Shown: piece by piece, positions 26,401-36,505 of the stretch
How positions within the stretch are numbered: the stretch's first letter is position 1
How the letters are laid out: the number at the start of each line of letters is the position of its first letter
Source of the DNA: Branchiostoma floridae
Lineage: Eukaryota; Chordata; Leptocardii; Amphioxiformes; Branchiostomatidae
DNA: 64,000 bases
NCBI RefSeq assembly: GCF_000003815.2
Contig: NC_049997.1
Location: 8,491,725-8,555,724 of the forward strand
Direction of reading: 5' to 3'
Position numbers and translations under genes: made by a program
Notes under the pieces: model-generated
What the model saw: only the letters and a program-made list of their open reading frames with translations
Told to the model about the DNA's origin: nothing
Databases searched by the model: none

Positions 26401-29400
26401 CATTGCCTTCCAAAACAGATGAATGCCAACACTAGGACTCTCACGAGCAGAAACCTCAACGTCTTAGCTTGATTAGCTTTGTCTTTCTTTGTCTAACCAT
26501 TGTAAAACTGCGCGGCCCACAGGAATGTATGGAGTACTGGAAGATCTATGACAGCATGGAGATCGAGGCACCCGGCATGGACGTAGCGGGCTGCATCCGG
26601 GTGTCCAAGACATCCAAAACAAAAAGGACAATCCGCGAGAGGCTGGAATGGAGGGACGACGACAATCATGTTGAGGTGACTAAGAGACCCTACTAAACTT
26701 TTGAAAATTTGAAACTATATCATTTCCTGCTTATTGATAATTGTAACTGTCCTGTAACTTTCAATATTGACATATCTGTTTATGCATTCAATATTTTTTT
26801 CTCTCTCTAGTGTCATCGTATCTCCATATCCCTCCTCTCCCTTGCTCTCTGTCTGTCCGCAACTGTCTCTCTGTATATACGTACAGAATCTGTGACTGTC
26901 ATGAATTTTGGTCAGAAAACCATTTCCGTACCTACAGATCTACAGTCTGCTGTCCATGGATCCTCCCCCGCCGGTTGCCATGAGCAATGTATACACTACC
27001 GTCACCATGACATCACGTAAGTACGGAAAATACAGCTACAATATGTTTCTTTGGTTCTCTTAAACTCTAAATACAGAAGTGATATGATAGAATGCGGAAA
27101 TTGTACAACATGAGATGCTTGTAATATACCAGTTGACCAATGCAGACTTAAAATAAATCCATGGCAGTTCCTCGTACAGCCGCTTCTTCTCAGAATCCAT
27201 CTAACAAAGTAGATAGTTTTTATTATTTTTAATTTTTAACACCAAAAACAAGCGAAATTAAGCAAATTACATTTTTTTCAACTGTTGTTGTTGATGATGA
27301 TGATACAAGCCGACGCCCTATCTTGTCAATTACAACTAGATGCTAATGGAAATAAGTGCTGGGCGTCCGGCGTTCGTAAGATACTGGAGGAATGCGGTTT
27401 TGCCTACATATGGAGATCTCAAATATCTCTAGGAACAAACCTATCACCTATAACCAACGCCATCAGCCAACGATTAAAGGATATTTACATTCAAACATTT
27501 AGAACCGAAATACACAATGACAACCGGGACAAATCTTTCGGTAACAAATTACGAACCTATAGATTATTCAAGACTACTTATAAAGAAGAAGAATATCTGA
27601 TGGTGAAAAACATACAGCACAGATTGGCTGTCACTAAACTCCGGATTAGTTGCCACAAGTTACATATCGAAACTGGAAGGCACAACCGCACCCCTCTGCA
27701 GCATAGAGTCTGCCAATTTTGTGATCTACAACATGTAGAAGATGAACAGCATTTTATTTTACACTGTAAATTGTACCATAATGAACGGATTGTGCTTTAT
27801 GAATATATCAGAAAAGAGTTCCCATATTTTGAACATCTTAATGCAACGGATAAATTTCTATTTTTGATGCGCCTAGACAAACCCTGTATATCAAACATTA
27901 TATGTTCTTATATCTACACCTGTACAAAGAAGCGAGAAGATGTCGACCATCCTGTTAGCTTAGTACCTTCAACTAGTTAAATTGTATCCTGTTGTTTTTT
28001 CATATATTTGTTACATGTATTCTGTTATCAGTCATGTCTGTTATCAGTGACCTGTACCTAGCCCGTCGAGGCATGAATGTACAATAAAGGTCTTTCATTC
28101 ATTCATTCATTGATGATATCCTTGCTTATCGTCTATTATTTCGCTAAACGTGGTCACTAGGTGCTAAGTGGCTCTTTGTACAGGAACTTTCTTAATTTTT
28201 TTTATTATTCCGTTCACCGGACTGTTGTTCATCTTCTTTTCAGTTGGTGAGAAAGAGACTGAAGTGAAGTTCGAGGGCACCTTTGACGTCAGCGTGTCGT
28301 TTGCCGTGTCCCGTATCCAAGACAACCAGAAGGGAGTTTACATGGCGTGCATCAACGGACTCCAGCAGCTCTTCCACTCCAAGGTCGGGACGCTAGAGGT
28401 CGTTGTTGGGAGTGCCGCTGATCTGGCAAGGACTGACGGCTGGTGTAAGTACTCAATGTTACGTCAGCGACATACTCTTAAAATGAGTAAAGCTAAGCTT
28501 AACTGCAGTGTGCTTTATGTATGATAACTGCATTGTTGTTGATTAAACAATTAGTCATAAAGATTAAATCTTTCCAATCATGTGTTTCCAACCTTACTTA
28601 GTTGATGCTGACCCTTATGTGGTACTCGCTGTGAACGATGGGAAGCCTGTGACCACCAAGGTGTGCAGTTCTACCCAGAAACCCATCTGGGACGAGCGGT
28701 TCCAGCTGCCTGTGACGTCACGGACCAGAAACATCATCTTTACTGTCCTGTTAGTCCGACATCTCAGTCTACTGATTACTAATACGTTGTTTTTATTATT
28801 CCGTAGAACAAACCCGTTGGCCCTTTTTTTATAGCATACTTCTACTGTTACCAACATTAACATTGCAATATACTCTCACCATTTTTGTCGCTAAATCGTG
28901 CCAGGAAATTTCTTGAAAATAAAACTTTCCCGGTTATGTATATCTCTTGTACAACTCCTTACGTCAGGACGCCCCAGCCCAAAATGGTAATATGTCTCAT
29001 AAGAGAAAACTCTTGTTTCATTGAGGCACAATAGATTACGTTTACATGTATTGGATTCAATAACAAGAGTCCCGACAATGAAAACCTACAGCTGTATTGG
29101 TTTTGTACACAGGGACCGGGACACGGTTGGACAGGACGACATCATGGGTACTGCTAACGTCAACCTGGACGAGCTGACGTCAGGCAAGGAGAGGAAGATG
29201 ACTCTGGACGTGCAGGGGGGAGGGACGCTGAACGTCAGGCTGTACCTGAAGATGCACGACAAGCCCAAGGAGGAGGAGGAGGGAGAGAAGCTCATTAAGT
29301 CACTCGCCATCCCGTTCCTGACTCCCGTCGTTCAGAGCGAGATGGACGACATAAAAAAAGAGTTTACCAACCTTATCATGTCGTTCGTTGGCCAAGGTAG

Positions 29401-32400
29401 AGACTTTGTTGATCAATGTTTAAATTCGGGTGTATATAGCATTTTATACATAATGTCCAAGATGACATTTTCAGAAGAGGCCTTAAAATGAGAAACGTAA
29501 CCCATCCTGTACACAATTAGTTAATCATTAATAATACTAGGCGACTACTTTGTGTCATCCCTGTCAAATACGTCATCGTCATCGGTCGACGTGATCGCAC
29601 ATGTTCGCACATGTTTACACACGACTGGGTTATACCGCCCCTTAGTGTGACATACCCTTTCGCTGGCTAATTACAAGACGGGGATGCGCCAGGTCTCCCG
29701 TCCGGTTAAATGATGTAAATCTCCGTGTGGCTGATACGGTAGCAAATACACAGGCGTTCAATATTCATGTCACGACATTGCTTTGAGTACGTACTCCTAT
29801 GAAAGGTATAATTGACAGATAAAAACGGGTAGGCTTTAAGTATGCAACGCTTTATGTCAATATTCCACAGGCCAGAAGTACGAGCTGGACCACATGAAAC
29901 GCTTGCGGACTCACCCTGACGTGCCTCTGGAGGAGTTCCCTGCCGCCTGTGTTCCCATGCCGACACAGGAGATGTTCACTCCCCGCAAAGTTGGACGACT
30001 CATGGAGCGTCTTATGGAGTTCATCGCCTCCCAGGTTATTCCTCCTGTTGTTTGGTAGCAGACAATAAAGATATTTATCGCATTTCGACAAAAAGATAGT
30101 AATAAAAAGAAATAATGTTTTTTCGAAACTATTCTAATGAGATATTGAATGGCCACAATGGCAAAAGATGCAAAATCATATAGCACTTGACGTTTCATGT
30201 TAAGTTACCAACACCTTGTCTTTTACAGCAAGTATACTGTATTGGGGGAATTGAAAGAACTACTGTTGAAAAACAATGAGTATAAATATTATAGTTATTT
30301 TCTGTTACTTCTTCATAAAAGGGTCAGATCATGGTCCGCCTGGCCGAAGTCAAGGGCATCTGGGATCCGTGGAAGGCCAACTTCAGCGGCTACCTTCCTG
30401 CCAACGAGAAGCTGATTGAAGAATGGCAGAAAGACGAGGAGTTCTGCCGCCAGTATCTCCAAGGTTAATGGACACTATTCCCTTGCCACCATAACTAAGA
30501 GGAACATGTAACTGCAACAGAAAAAATATATTTCTCAGCCTTTAGCTGTTTTCAAAGTAAATCTGATAAAGAAGCAAGATGGTGTTGGAGGGAGAAAGTA
30601 TTATTAACACAGACTGATCAAAAGAATTCAACTTTAAGGCACATTATCATATAGCCAGGCGCCGCGGACCAATCAGAAAGCCCCGTTCAACGTTAATTAT
30701 GACGTCGTAACACATAGATTTCGGCCAGGCCGGTGTGTATCGCTTCTCTGATTGGTCAGAATGAATCGACACCGGCACCAGTGTCGATTCTCTCTGACCA
30801 ATCAAAAGGAGCGACACACACAGGAAAGTAAGGTATATGCAGGCATTGGCCAATAAAAAGGAGCGAAACATATGCCAGAGCAGAGGGAATAAGTACAGAC
30901 TGCAAGGGCGAATGGCACCTTCTGTTAATATTGATTTTGTATTATTGTTCTAAAAAGCCTGCAATGTTTAAAATGTTTTCTGTGGAAATTTTGGTTTCAA
31001 AATGCAATCTGTAATCTCCTTACATATGTATGTACAAACGAACAAATGTGAATTTTTAGAGATTAGACAAAGGAACTCACACGTATAGTACCAAGAGATT
31101 TATGCGTCATACAGGAGTTTGCAAGTTTTGGTAGGCTATATGATAATAACGTTAATGACCCGCCTGTTTCTCGGTGTCAATGGTGTCATAAACTTAAGCC
31201 TGGTCCTTTGCTATAACCACCTCATAAAACTACCTCATTCGCCTCGCTCACATCGGTGGTTTTCATAAGGTGGTTATAGCAAAGGACCAGGCGTTATGAC
31301 ACCATATGCACCCCGGGGCGGGTCATTAACCCTCAAAAGAAATTCTCTTGGATGGCCTTCGAAGGGTAAGGGCGATTTTCATTTAGATGAATTATGGTTA
31401 AAAGACTGTTTTCTCCTGATAAAAGCTTAACCAAGAAAAGCACGATTGTCTTTATGCTTTTAATTTCGAATATCAGGCATCAACCCAATGCTGGTGACTT
31501 TGTGTAAGGACCAGAGCCGGATTCCAGCAGAGATGCTTGGTCTGAAAGGACAAGGCAAGACCACGCTGCAGCTCATGGAAGAGAACAGGCTCTTCATCGT
31601 CGACTACGCACCCATGCTCGGCGTTCCTGCTACTCCGGGAAAATTCTTCTACGCGCCGATCGTGCTGATGTACAAGGAAGAGCTGAATGGCGGCAGGTCT
31701 CGGCTGAACATGCTCGGCATCCAGCTGACCAGGGACAAGGGTAAGACATATGAAGAGAACTCGACTATTTTTCATTTTCTAAGAAAATTGACCATTTTCA
31801 TAATCAATACGTTGCTGTAGTGTGTGGATTTTCTCAAGAGCTAGTTCCTGTTGTTTTTTTTTCGTTATAGGCATGAACGAAGTGTACTCCCCTGAAAGTG
31901 CTAAGACTCATCCCAACAAGTACATGTTCGCCAAGATGCACGTGGTGTCGGCTGACAACAACGTGCACCAGTTCCTGTACCACCTGGGCTACACTCACCT
32001 CGCCATGGAGCCTATCGCAGTGTCCCTGCACACCCACCTGCCACCAGACCACCCCATCCACCGCCTGCTGCTGCCCCACTTCAAGGACACCATCGGCATC
32101 AACTACCTGGCCCGCCACTCCCTGGTCTCCAGGATCTTCCCCATCACCGACCCGATGTTCGCTACTTCCACCGTGGGAGGGCTCGTGATGTTCCTCAATG
32201 AGTGGCGCAAGTACAACTTCATGGACATGGCGTAAGTTTCGCAATTTGTTACTGAGCTCCAATCTGCCACTCTTAGACAACTGTCACTTAAAGAATTAGG
32301 ACACATATTTACATTCTATATATCCTTGACAGTTGACATACAGTTGACATGGTAAAATTCTTTCTGTTACCAAAGTTAAACCAATTTGAAAACCAGTATC

Positions 32401-33940
32401 CAATCATTTTCATCAAGTTTCCCTGAAGAGCTGAAATGCCGTGGTTTTGATGAGGCCGGCACTGATGGACTGGAAGGCTACTTCTACCGTGATGACGGCT
32501 TCAAACTGTGGAACGTCTACAAGACGTACGTGACTGGGATGGTCAACCGTGCCTACGCTGATGACCGAGCTGTGCAAGCTGACAAAGGTTCGCTAGAAAA
32601 CATTTCAATATTATAGATATATGTCTCTATGATTTCGTCTTTAGTACAACATTCTCATTAGAATTGATATTGGGCAAATATCAGAAATTTTCAAACAGAA
32701 AGCACAACACTTATACACAATATCAAGTACTCTGTGTTCAAACAGCAACTTTATTTTCAGCCCTTCAGGAATTCTGCAAGATGACCGAAGGTCCCGGACA
32801 TCTTCACGGATTTCCACGCGAGATTTCCACGAGGAAGCTGCTCATCGACTGCCTGACCAACATCATCTTCAACGTGAGCGCGCAGCACTCCGCCATCAAC
32901 TTCCCGCAGTATGACTACTACTCCTTCATACCCAACAGGTGAGAAGGTTATACGTTGTTTTCACGCCACGACACAACCGGGGAATCTAAATTTCAGAATT
33001 TTCTAAAGCAAATGAATGGGTATTAGTTGATTGCAAATTCTCTCTGTAAAACTTACTAACGCCAAGGAGGTTAAAAAAAGGCGTGTATTCTCGTAGCTGT
33101 CGTATTCGTCTGGGATCTCCCAGTAAGGATTTTGTACCCTATGGTCTTTTAACCTCCTTGGTAACGCATAATTCCCAAACCTGCAAGTGGGCTGTCGTAA
33201 CGCTCAATGTTTCGAACTATTCCCTAGGCCTGCCCAGCTGTCGTCCCCAATGCCTGACGGACCGAACGACATGTTGGAGTCCGCTGTACTGAAGGCCCTG
33301 CCTTCTAAATACAACATCACTCTTCAGGTCCTCCTGTCCTACATGCTGTCCATGCCTTCACAGACTGCCATCACCGGGGTAAGCTTAAGATTGTACTTGA
33401 AAGTTGAAACATTCGGTTATGATGTTACTATGTTTTCATGATGTGCCCATCATATAAAAATTTGTTATCTACAACACTTGCTTTCATAGTCATACCATCT
33501 CCGAATGGCCCATATAAAAAAAAAGAGTTTTATCATTTTGTTCTACATAAATAAGGATACGTTTCGGAGCGTATTGTAGCAGATATACATCTTTAGCGTC
33601 TTGATCTTTTAAATGGTTTAATGCTTATTTGCTTGTCGTCGTCCTTTCCTGCAACGTAGACATAATATTATACGAATGTTGTCTCACATAATATCTTACT
33701 GTTGTTTTCTTGCTTGATGAAGTACACAGATAGAAAGTTCTATCAAAACATTTCGTTTTGTGTCTTACTTAGGTAGAGGCCATGAAGGAAGTGTATCCCG
33801 AGGTACATAAGAAGTTCCAGACACAGCTCCAGAACCTCTCCAAGGAGATCAAGGGTCGTAACGAGGGTCTGAAGGCGGAAGGGAAGGTCGCCTACACCTA
33901 CCTGGACCCCGAGAACGTCGCCATGAGCATCGATATCTAA
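20418..33940 (+). CDS. Gene B: (SRPBCC)3-C2-lipoxygenase fusion protein, complete, 21 exons, 1177 aa
   Basis: Predicted cytosolic, membrane-recruited lipid dioxygenase that adds O2 to polyunsaturated fatty acids. Exons: 20418-20466, 21458-21601, 22132-22298, 22759-22857, 23201-23363, 24114-24268, 25331-25468, 25810-25965, 26523-26675, 26938-27016, 28244-28444, 28602-28749, 29113-29396, 29871-30034, 30322-30463, 31477-31740, 31871-32231, 32418-32587, 32761-32938, 33228-33378, 33773-33940; total 3534 nt, frame closed. The start is the ATG in AAAATGG, matching gene D's MAAT N-terminus. There is no signal peptide or membrane segment. Domains by residue: SRPBCC-like 1 (~18-170), 2 (~172-320), 3 (~335-478), C2 (~481-600), LOX (~640-1177). 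Iron ligands: H868, H873, H1055, N1059 and the C-terminal I1177. Ala916 occupies the stereocontrol ('Coffa') position, predicting S products. C2 loop aspartates 499, 505, 552, 554 and 560 suggest Ca2+ binding. LOX identity is certain; the SRPBCC calls rest on fold-like sequence patterns. Confidence 0.93.
20803..20823 (+). repeat. (GTTT)n microsatellite in intron 1 of gene B
   Basis: Five perfect GTTT units followed by ATTCTTTATTTAACCAGGAT, a combination typical of a retroposon end. Confidence 0.8.
21005..21375 (-). pseudogene. LINE C-terminal remnant in intron 1 of gene B
   Basis: The minus frame reads KTHFICECPRFDVERNTLF, the H..C.C-type zinc segment near the C-terminus of CR1/jockey-like LINEs, followed by a 3' end with an AATAAA-type signal (plus strand TTTATTGCAAATTC at about 21008). 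Confidence 0.6.
21458..22857 (+). other. Gene B exons 2-4: first SRPBCC/START-like module
   Basis: These three exons encode residues 17-153. The pattern is an opening strand with VFLTHTEDMPVSADVYWSAF (a strand followed by a helix, like the start of SRPBCC domains), then a long run of alternating strands (GTVVSFYYDP, RTWRVQEAE, YEMTIKV, AKVTISVRFV), then a charged C-terminal helix starting QKERRQDIAYHM that continues into exon 5. SRPBCC folds (Bet v 1, START, polyketide cyclase) wrap a hydrophobic pocket, so this is probably a lipid-binding cup. The assignment is from pattern, not from a profile search. Genes A (exon 4 only) and D carry the same module; gene C lacks it. Confidence 0.62.
23553..24080. 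mobile_element. Long foldback element in intron 5 of gene B
   Basis: Begins CGACTTGCACACTTCC and ends GGAAGTGTGCAAGTCG. Arms of more than 200 bp carry ACGGATGTAGTGACCCGTGA and its complement, AAACTTGTAAAATTCTCAGC and its complement, and GCTGGTTTCACCC. The corresponding gene A intron (640-854) lacks it, so it inserted after the A/B duplication. No transposase ORF. Confidence 0.85.
24435..24714 (-). mobile_element. tRNA-derived SINE in intron 6 of gene B
   Basis: On the minus strand the head has A-box-like GGCCTAGTGGGTAGAGTG and B-box GAGTTCGATCCCCG, followed by a body shared with 48271-48540 (CTTTCTCTGCT, GAGTATGGAAGTTGAAC, GGCGCCGCC or GGCGCC). Two related copies support a SINE rather than a tRNA gene. 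Confidence 0.75.
24955..25300 (+). mobile_element. LINE 3' fragment in intron 6 of gene B
   Basis: Contains PRIDVFKNSYSP and broken EWN / SLDSFK coding, the C-terminus of a LINE ORF2, and a 3'UTR ending in a CTATA-GATACA tail directly before exon 7. The same insertion with the same end is in gene A intron 6, so it predates the A/B duplication. Confidence 0.7.
25810..28380 (+). other. Gene B exons 8-11: third SRPBCC-like module
   Basis: A proline/glycine-rich linker (GEGESTDTAVGPP) leads into GVVRGPLEDVWKVFRPFGR, the strand-helix opening of an SRPBCC fold. Then come KIYDSMEIEAPG, a cysteine-containing strand, a basic hairpin (KTSKTKRTIRERLEWRDD), strands across exons 9-11 and a final helix (QDNQKGVYMACINGLQQLF) directly before the C2 domain. 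This is the only SRPBCC-like module kept in gene C (43548 to about 42200, minus strand). The pattern supports the call, but a structure prediction is needed to exclude another alpha/beta cup fold. Confidence 0.6.
27290..28112 (+). mobile_element. 5'-truncated LINE in intron 10 of gene B
   Basis: Open frame of 231 codons (27285-27980) with CQFCDLQHVEDEQHFILHC, the CCHC-like zinc segment at the C-terminus of LINE ORF2, then a 3'UTR and a (CATT)n tail. Possible target duplication TTGATGAT at 27290 and 28110. Gene A intron 10 is shorter and lacks it. The tail matches 51160-51262. Confidence 0.75.
28384..29270 (+). other. Gene B exons 11-13: C2 domain (in the usual place of PLAT)
   Basis: Begins VGTLEVVVGSAADLARTDGW and continues DADPYVVLAVND, the classic C2 start with SDPYV-like loop 1. 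KPIWDERFQL (the NPxWNE-like strand) follows, then loop 3 DRDTVGQDDIMG and the ending GGGTLNVRLYL. Calcium ligands expected at loops 1 and 3 are all aspartates, so Ca2+-dependent membrane docking is likely. C2 and PLAT are different beta-sandwich families that do the same membrane-targeting job. No PLAT signature is seen anywhere in the protein. Confidence 0.85.
30640..30900. other. Intron 15 segment of gene B with several CCAAT words
   Basis: Contains GACCAATCAG, TGATTGGTCAG, GACCAATCAAAAGGAGCGAC and GGCCAATAAAAAGGAGCGA, plus an inverted GAATCGACACCGG / CCAGTGTCGATTC pair. Probably a dispersed repeat fragment; an internal promoter is possible but not supported further. Confidence 0.3.
31152..31329. 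mobile_element. TIR element in intron 15 of gene B
   Basis: Near-perfect hairpin beginning TTAATGACCCGCC and ending GGCGGGTCATTAA, with GCCTGGTCCTTTGCTATAAC and its complement inside. Length 178 bp. Gene A lacks it at the matching site. Confidence 0.85.
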
Positions 33941-35020
33941 AGTGCTCCTACCAGCTGATTACCATCTCGCACAAGTTAACAACCTCCGAGATGTTGGCAA
34001 CGCTAGCAATATCAATGCTAGCAATATCGTACGATACCTAACCAAACGTTAGCACGACAACGAGAGAAATATATCTAAAAGTAGTCAATGCTTTTAGAAA
34101 AGGGGTGATTCAAGGAAGGTAGGAAGCTAGATTTTCTAGGTTCACTATTACAATGTGAAATTACTTTTCCAGATACAAGGAAATACTTCAAGTTGGTAAA
34201 AGACAATGCACAGAGTTAATCAACCAAACTGCATCATTTCGAATGATGCCACAGGTCTATTGTGTTTTCGAGTATGCCTGACACACAGATTAGAATGATC
34301 AATTAACACAATACATATCGGTTGAGGGCAAGCTACAGATGACTTTTAATTTTGTTAACGTTAGATTTGCGTAGATGTATTGTAGCTTGTGGTGGAAGAT
34401 GTCACGTTTCTACTATTAACAGAACAACACTTTGAAAACCTGCTGTTTTGTTTGCTTTTGGATTAATAAACTGGTGAATGAAAATCGACATCTTAAGTGC
34501 TCCTACAAGCTGATTACCATCTCGCACAAGTTAACAACCTCCGAGATGTTCCCAATGGTAACAATATCAATGCTAGCAATATCTTACGATACCTAACCAA
34601 ACGATATCACGACAACGTGATAAATATATCTGAATGTAGTCAATGCTCTTAGAAAAGGAGTGATTGAACGAAGGTTAGGAGCTAGACATAAATTTTTCTG
34701 ACGATTTTTTTTCAGATTTTCTAGATTCACTTTTACAATGAGAAATTACTTTTCAAGATACAAGGAAAATAGTTGGTAATAGACAATGCTTAGCGTTAAT
34801 TAACCAAACTGCATTATTTAGATTGATGTCACACGTCTATTGTGTCTGCCTGGCAGACAGATTGAAATGATCAGAGGGCTTTTGCTAACGTTCGATTTGC
34901 GTAGATGTATTGTAGCTTGTGGTGGAAGATGTCACATTTCTACTATTAACAGAATAACGCTTTGAAAAACTGCTGTTGTGTTTGCTTTTGGGTTAATAAA
35001 CTGGTGAATGAAAAAAATAG
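33941..35020 (+). repeat. Gene B 3'UTR: two tandem units, each with a poly(A) signal
   Basis: The stop-region sequence recurs at 33929 and 34484, a 555-bp unit, with AATAAA at 34465 and 34995. The units are longer than those behind gene A (about 380 bp) because they keep extra segments, so copy number or unit length changed independently after duplication. Confidence 0.75.
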
Positions 35021-36262
35021 TGGTTGTATTCTATATGTCCATAACGAGTAGTCATGCGTCATTATATGGTAACCTAATACTAAATGACGAGTTTCACCTA
35101 TAATAAAGTAGATGAGTTCCACAACCGCATGCCTTCACCAAATGGCATGAGTCTTTTTGAGTGAAGTATCAGAAGTATGTCCAACAATATTAGGCAAATA
35201 ATGTCGTTTGGATACGTTAAATCATACATTTAACATCTTCTCTACCCAATTGGGTAAAATTCTTTACAGTATGACCTCTATAAAATACGCTCTGACATTG
35301 CCCAGCACATCATTAGTAATGTCATTAGTGATGGAACCGGGTCACTTGGTGTTTGTGAAATGGCAAACACTCGTATACCCAAAATTAAATTACTTGGCAA
35401 AGGTATTCAATGGTGACGAACAGTTGGAACATATGTAACAATATTTCAAATGTTATAGGACTAAATGTTATTAGTGAACTTATAACAAAGTCTGTTACAA
35501 TAGACATATGAAGGATCTTCTAAGCTATGTCAATCTTGTGCTTAACTTGAAATTTCATCTGAGTTGGTCGAAGTCAATCTGGATAAAATTTTCAACACAA
35601 GATATTGGACTTACCCAAATGTTTGAATAATCGACTACAGTCTCGATCTGCCAAGGAATAGATAATCCACCTCTTCTGTGGCTGTCACGTTATGTAGATA
35701 GCCCACGTGACTCGATGAGCAGTGGATCATAAATTGTGTTGGAAATAACAGTTCAACGATATGCAGAATATGTCATCTTTGTCCAAAATGAAAATACTAC
35801 TAACATTGATACGGAGCAAACCGCGAGTTGTCTATACGTGTAAGACAATTGGCATATCGTTGAGTCCGGGAACATGCATTTCCGACAAGTTAGCGAGCTT
35901 GCACAGTACAGCAGTCTTTTAGCATTAAATCATGAAGAAAATACGATATTGTATTAGATTAAACCTCTCAAAAACCTCTCAAGAACCACTGATCGATTCT
36001 GATTTCCATTTTAGGAACTTTAGGAACATTCTGTGATAAGTTTTCATATAGTCTATACATACATTTTATCGTTTTATGAAAGCTTACACTCTTTTAAACT
36101 TTCTTGAATATTTCTATGGTGAGAAAGCGACACCAATCCATATAACACGAATTTAATTTCTATTATGTCAAAACATTATCATTTCTATGGAACGCCATAT
36201 TCTTCAGTCACATAATCAAAACTGATCATTCTTATTCATATTCAGTATGCCATATGCAAAGA
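35021..36262 (+). repeat. Duplicated 3' flank, copy behind gene B
   Basis: Homologous to 9871-10925. The match ends about 75 bp before the gene C stop codon, so a duplication or inversion breakpoint lies here. It also contains the repeat with TATTGGACTTACCCAAA also seen near 10230 and 22055. Confidence 0.7.
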
Positions 36263-36337
36263 AGTTATCGAAATCACACAGTGCACGCACACATATATAT
36301 TATTCAGATGGAATGAGCAATTTTAAAATGACTCAAT

Positions 36338-36505
36338 TTAGGCATTGATGCTGATAGAGACGTTGTCAGGGTCCAGATATGGATACGGGACCTTCCCCTC
36401 CGCCTCCAGCTGGTTGTTTCTAGCCTTGATCTCCTCTGACAGGCAGGAGATTTCTTTGATGAACTCATCGTGGACGTCCGGATACAAATCTCGAATGGCT
36501 GCCAG
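36338..36505 (-). other. Gene C last exon with altered C-terminus (Ile to Ala)
   Basis: Encodes the C-terminal helix and tail equivalent to exon 21 of genes A, B and D. The other copies end MSIDI followed by a stop; this one ends ISINA followed by TAA. The last residue of almost every LOX is Ile (Val in some fungal enzymes), whose carboxylate binds the metal. Alanine keeps a terminal carboxylate but loses the packing side chain. The 3' side of this exon lies only about 75 bp from the end of the duplicated flank of gene B. Confidence 0.85.

Larger units (their letters stand above)
29871..33940 (+). other. Gene B exons 14-21: lipoxygenase catalytic domain
   Basis: About 530 residues, the normal size of a LOX catalytic domain. 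Exons 15-16 carry the family motif DEEFCRQYLQGINP. Exon 17 carries H868-x4-H873 and, 40 residues on, INYLARHSL with Ala916 at the stereocontrol site. Exon 19 carries QHSAINFPQYDYYSFIPN with H1055 and N1059 (an Asn, as in plant LOXs, at the position where mammalian 15-LOX has His). Exon 21 ends YLDPENVAMSIDI, so the chain terminates in the iron-binding Ile carboxylate. All five non-haem iron ligands are present, so the enzyme should be active. Confidence 0.92.

Noticed and set aside
28384..29270. PLAT domain call for the region before the LOX domain
   Set aside because: The DADPYVV and DRDTVGQDD loops and GGTLNVRL ending fit C2, not PLAT.
31834..32280. Long minus-strand ORF of 148 codons opposite gene B exon 17 (same at 51696-52091 plus strand in gene D)
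   Set aside because: It is the antisense shadow of the GC-rich LOX exon 17; repeated in each copy only because the exon is conserved.
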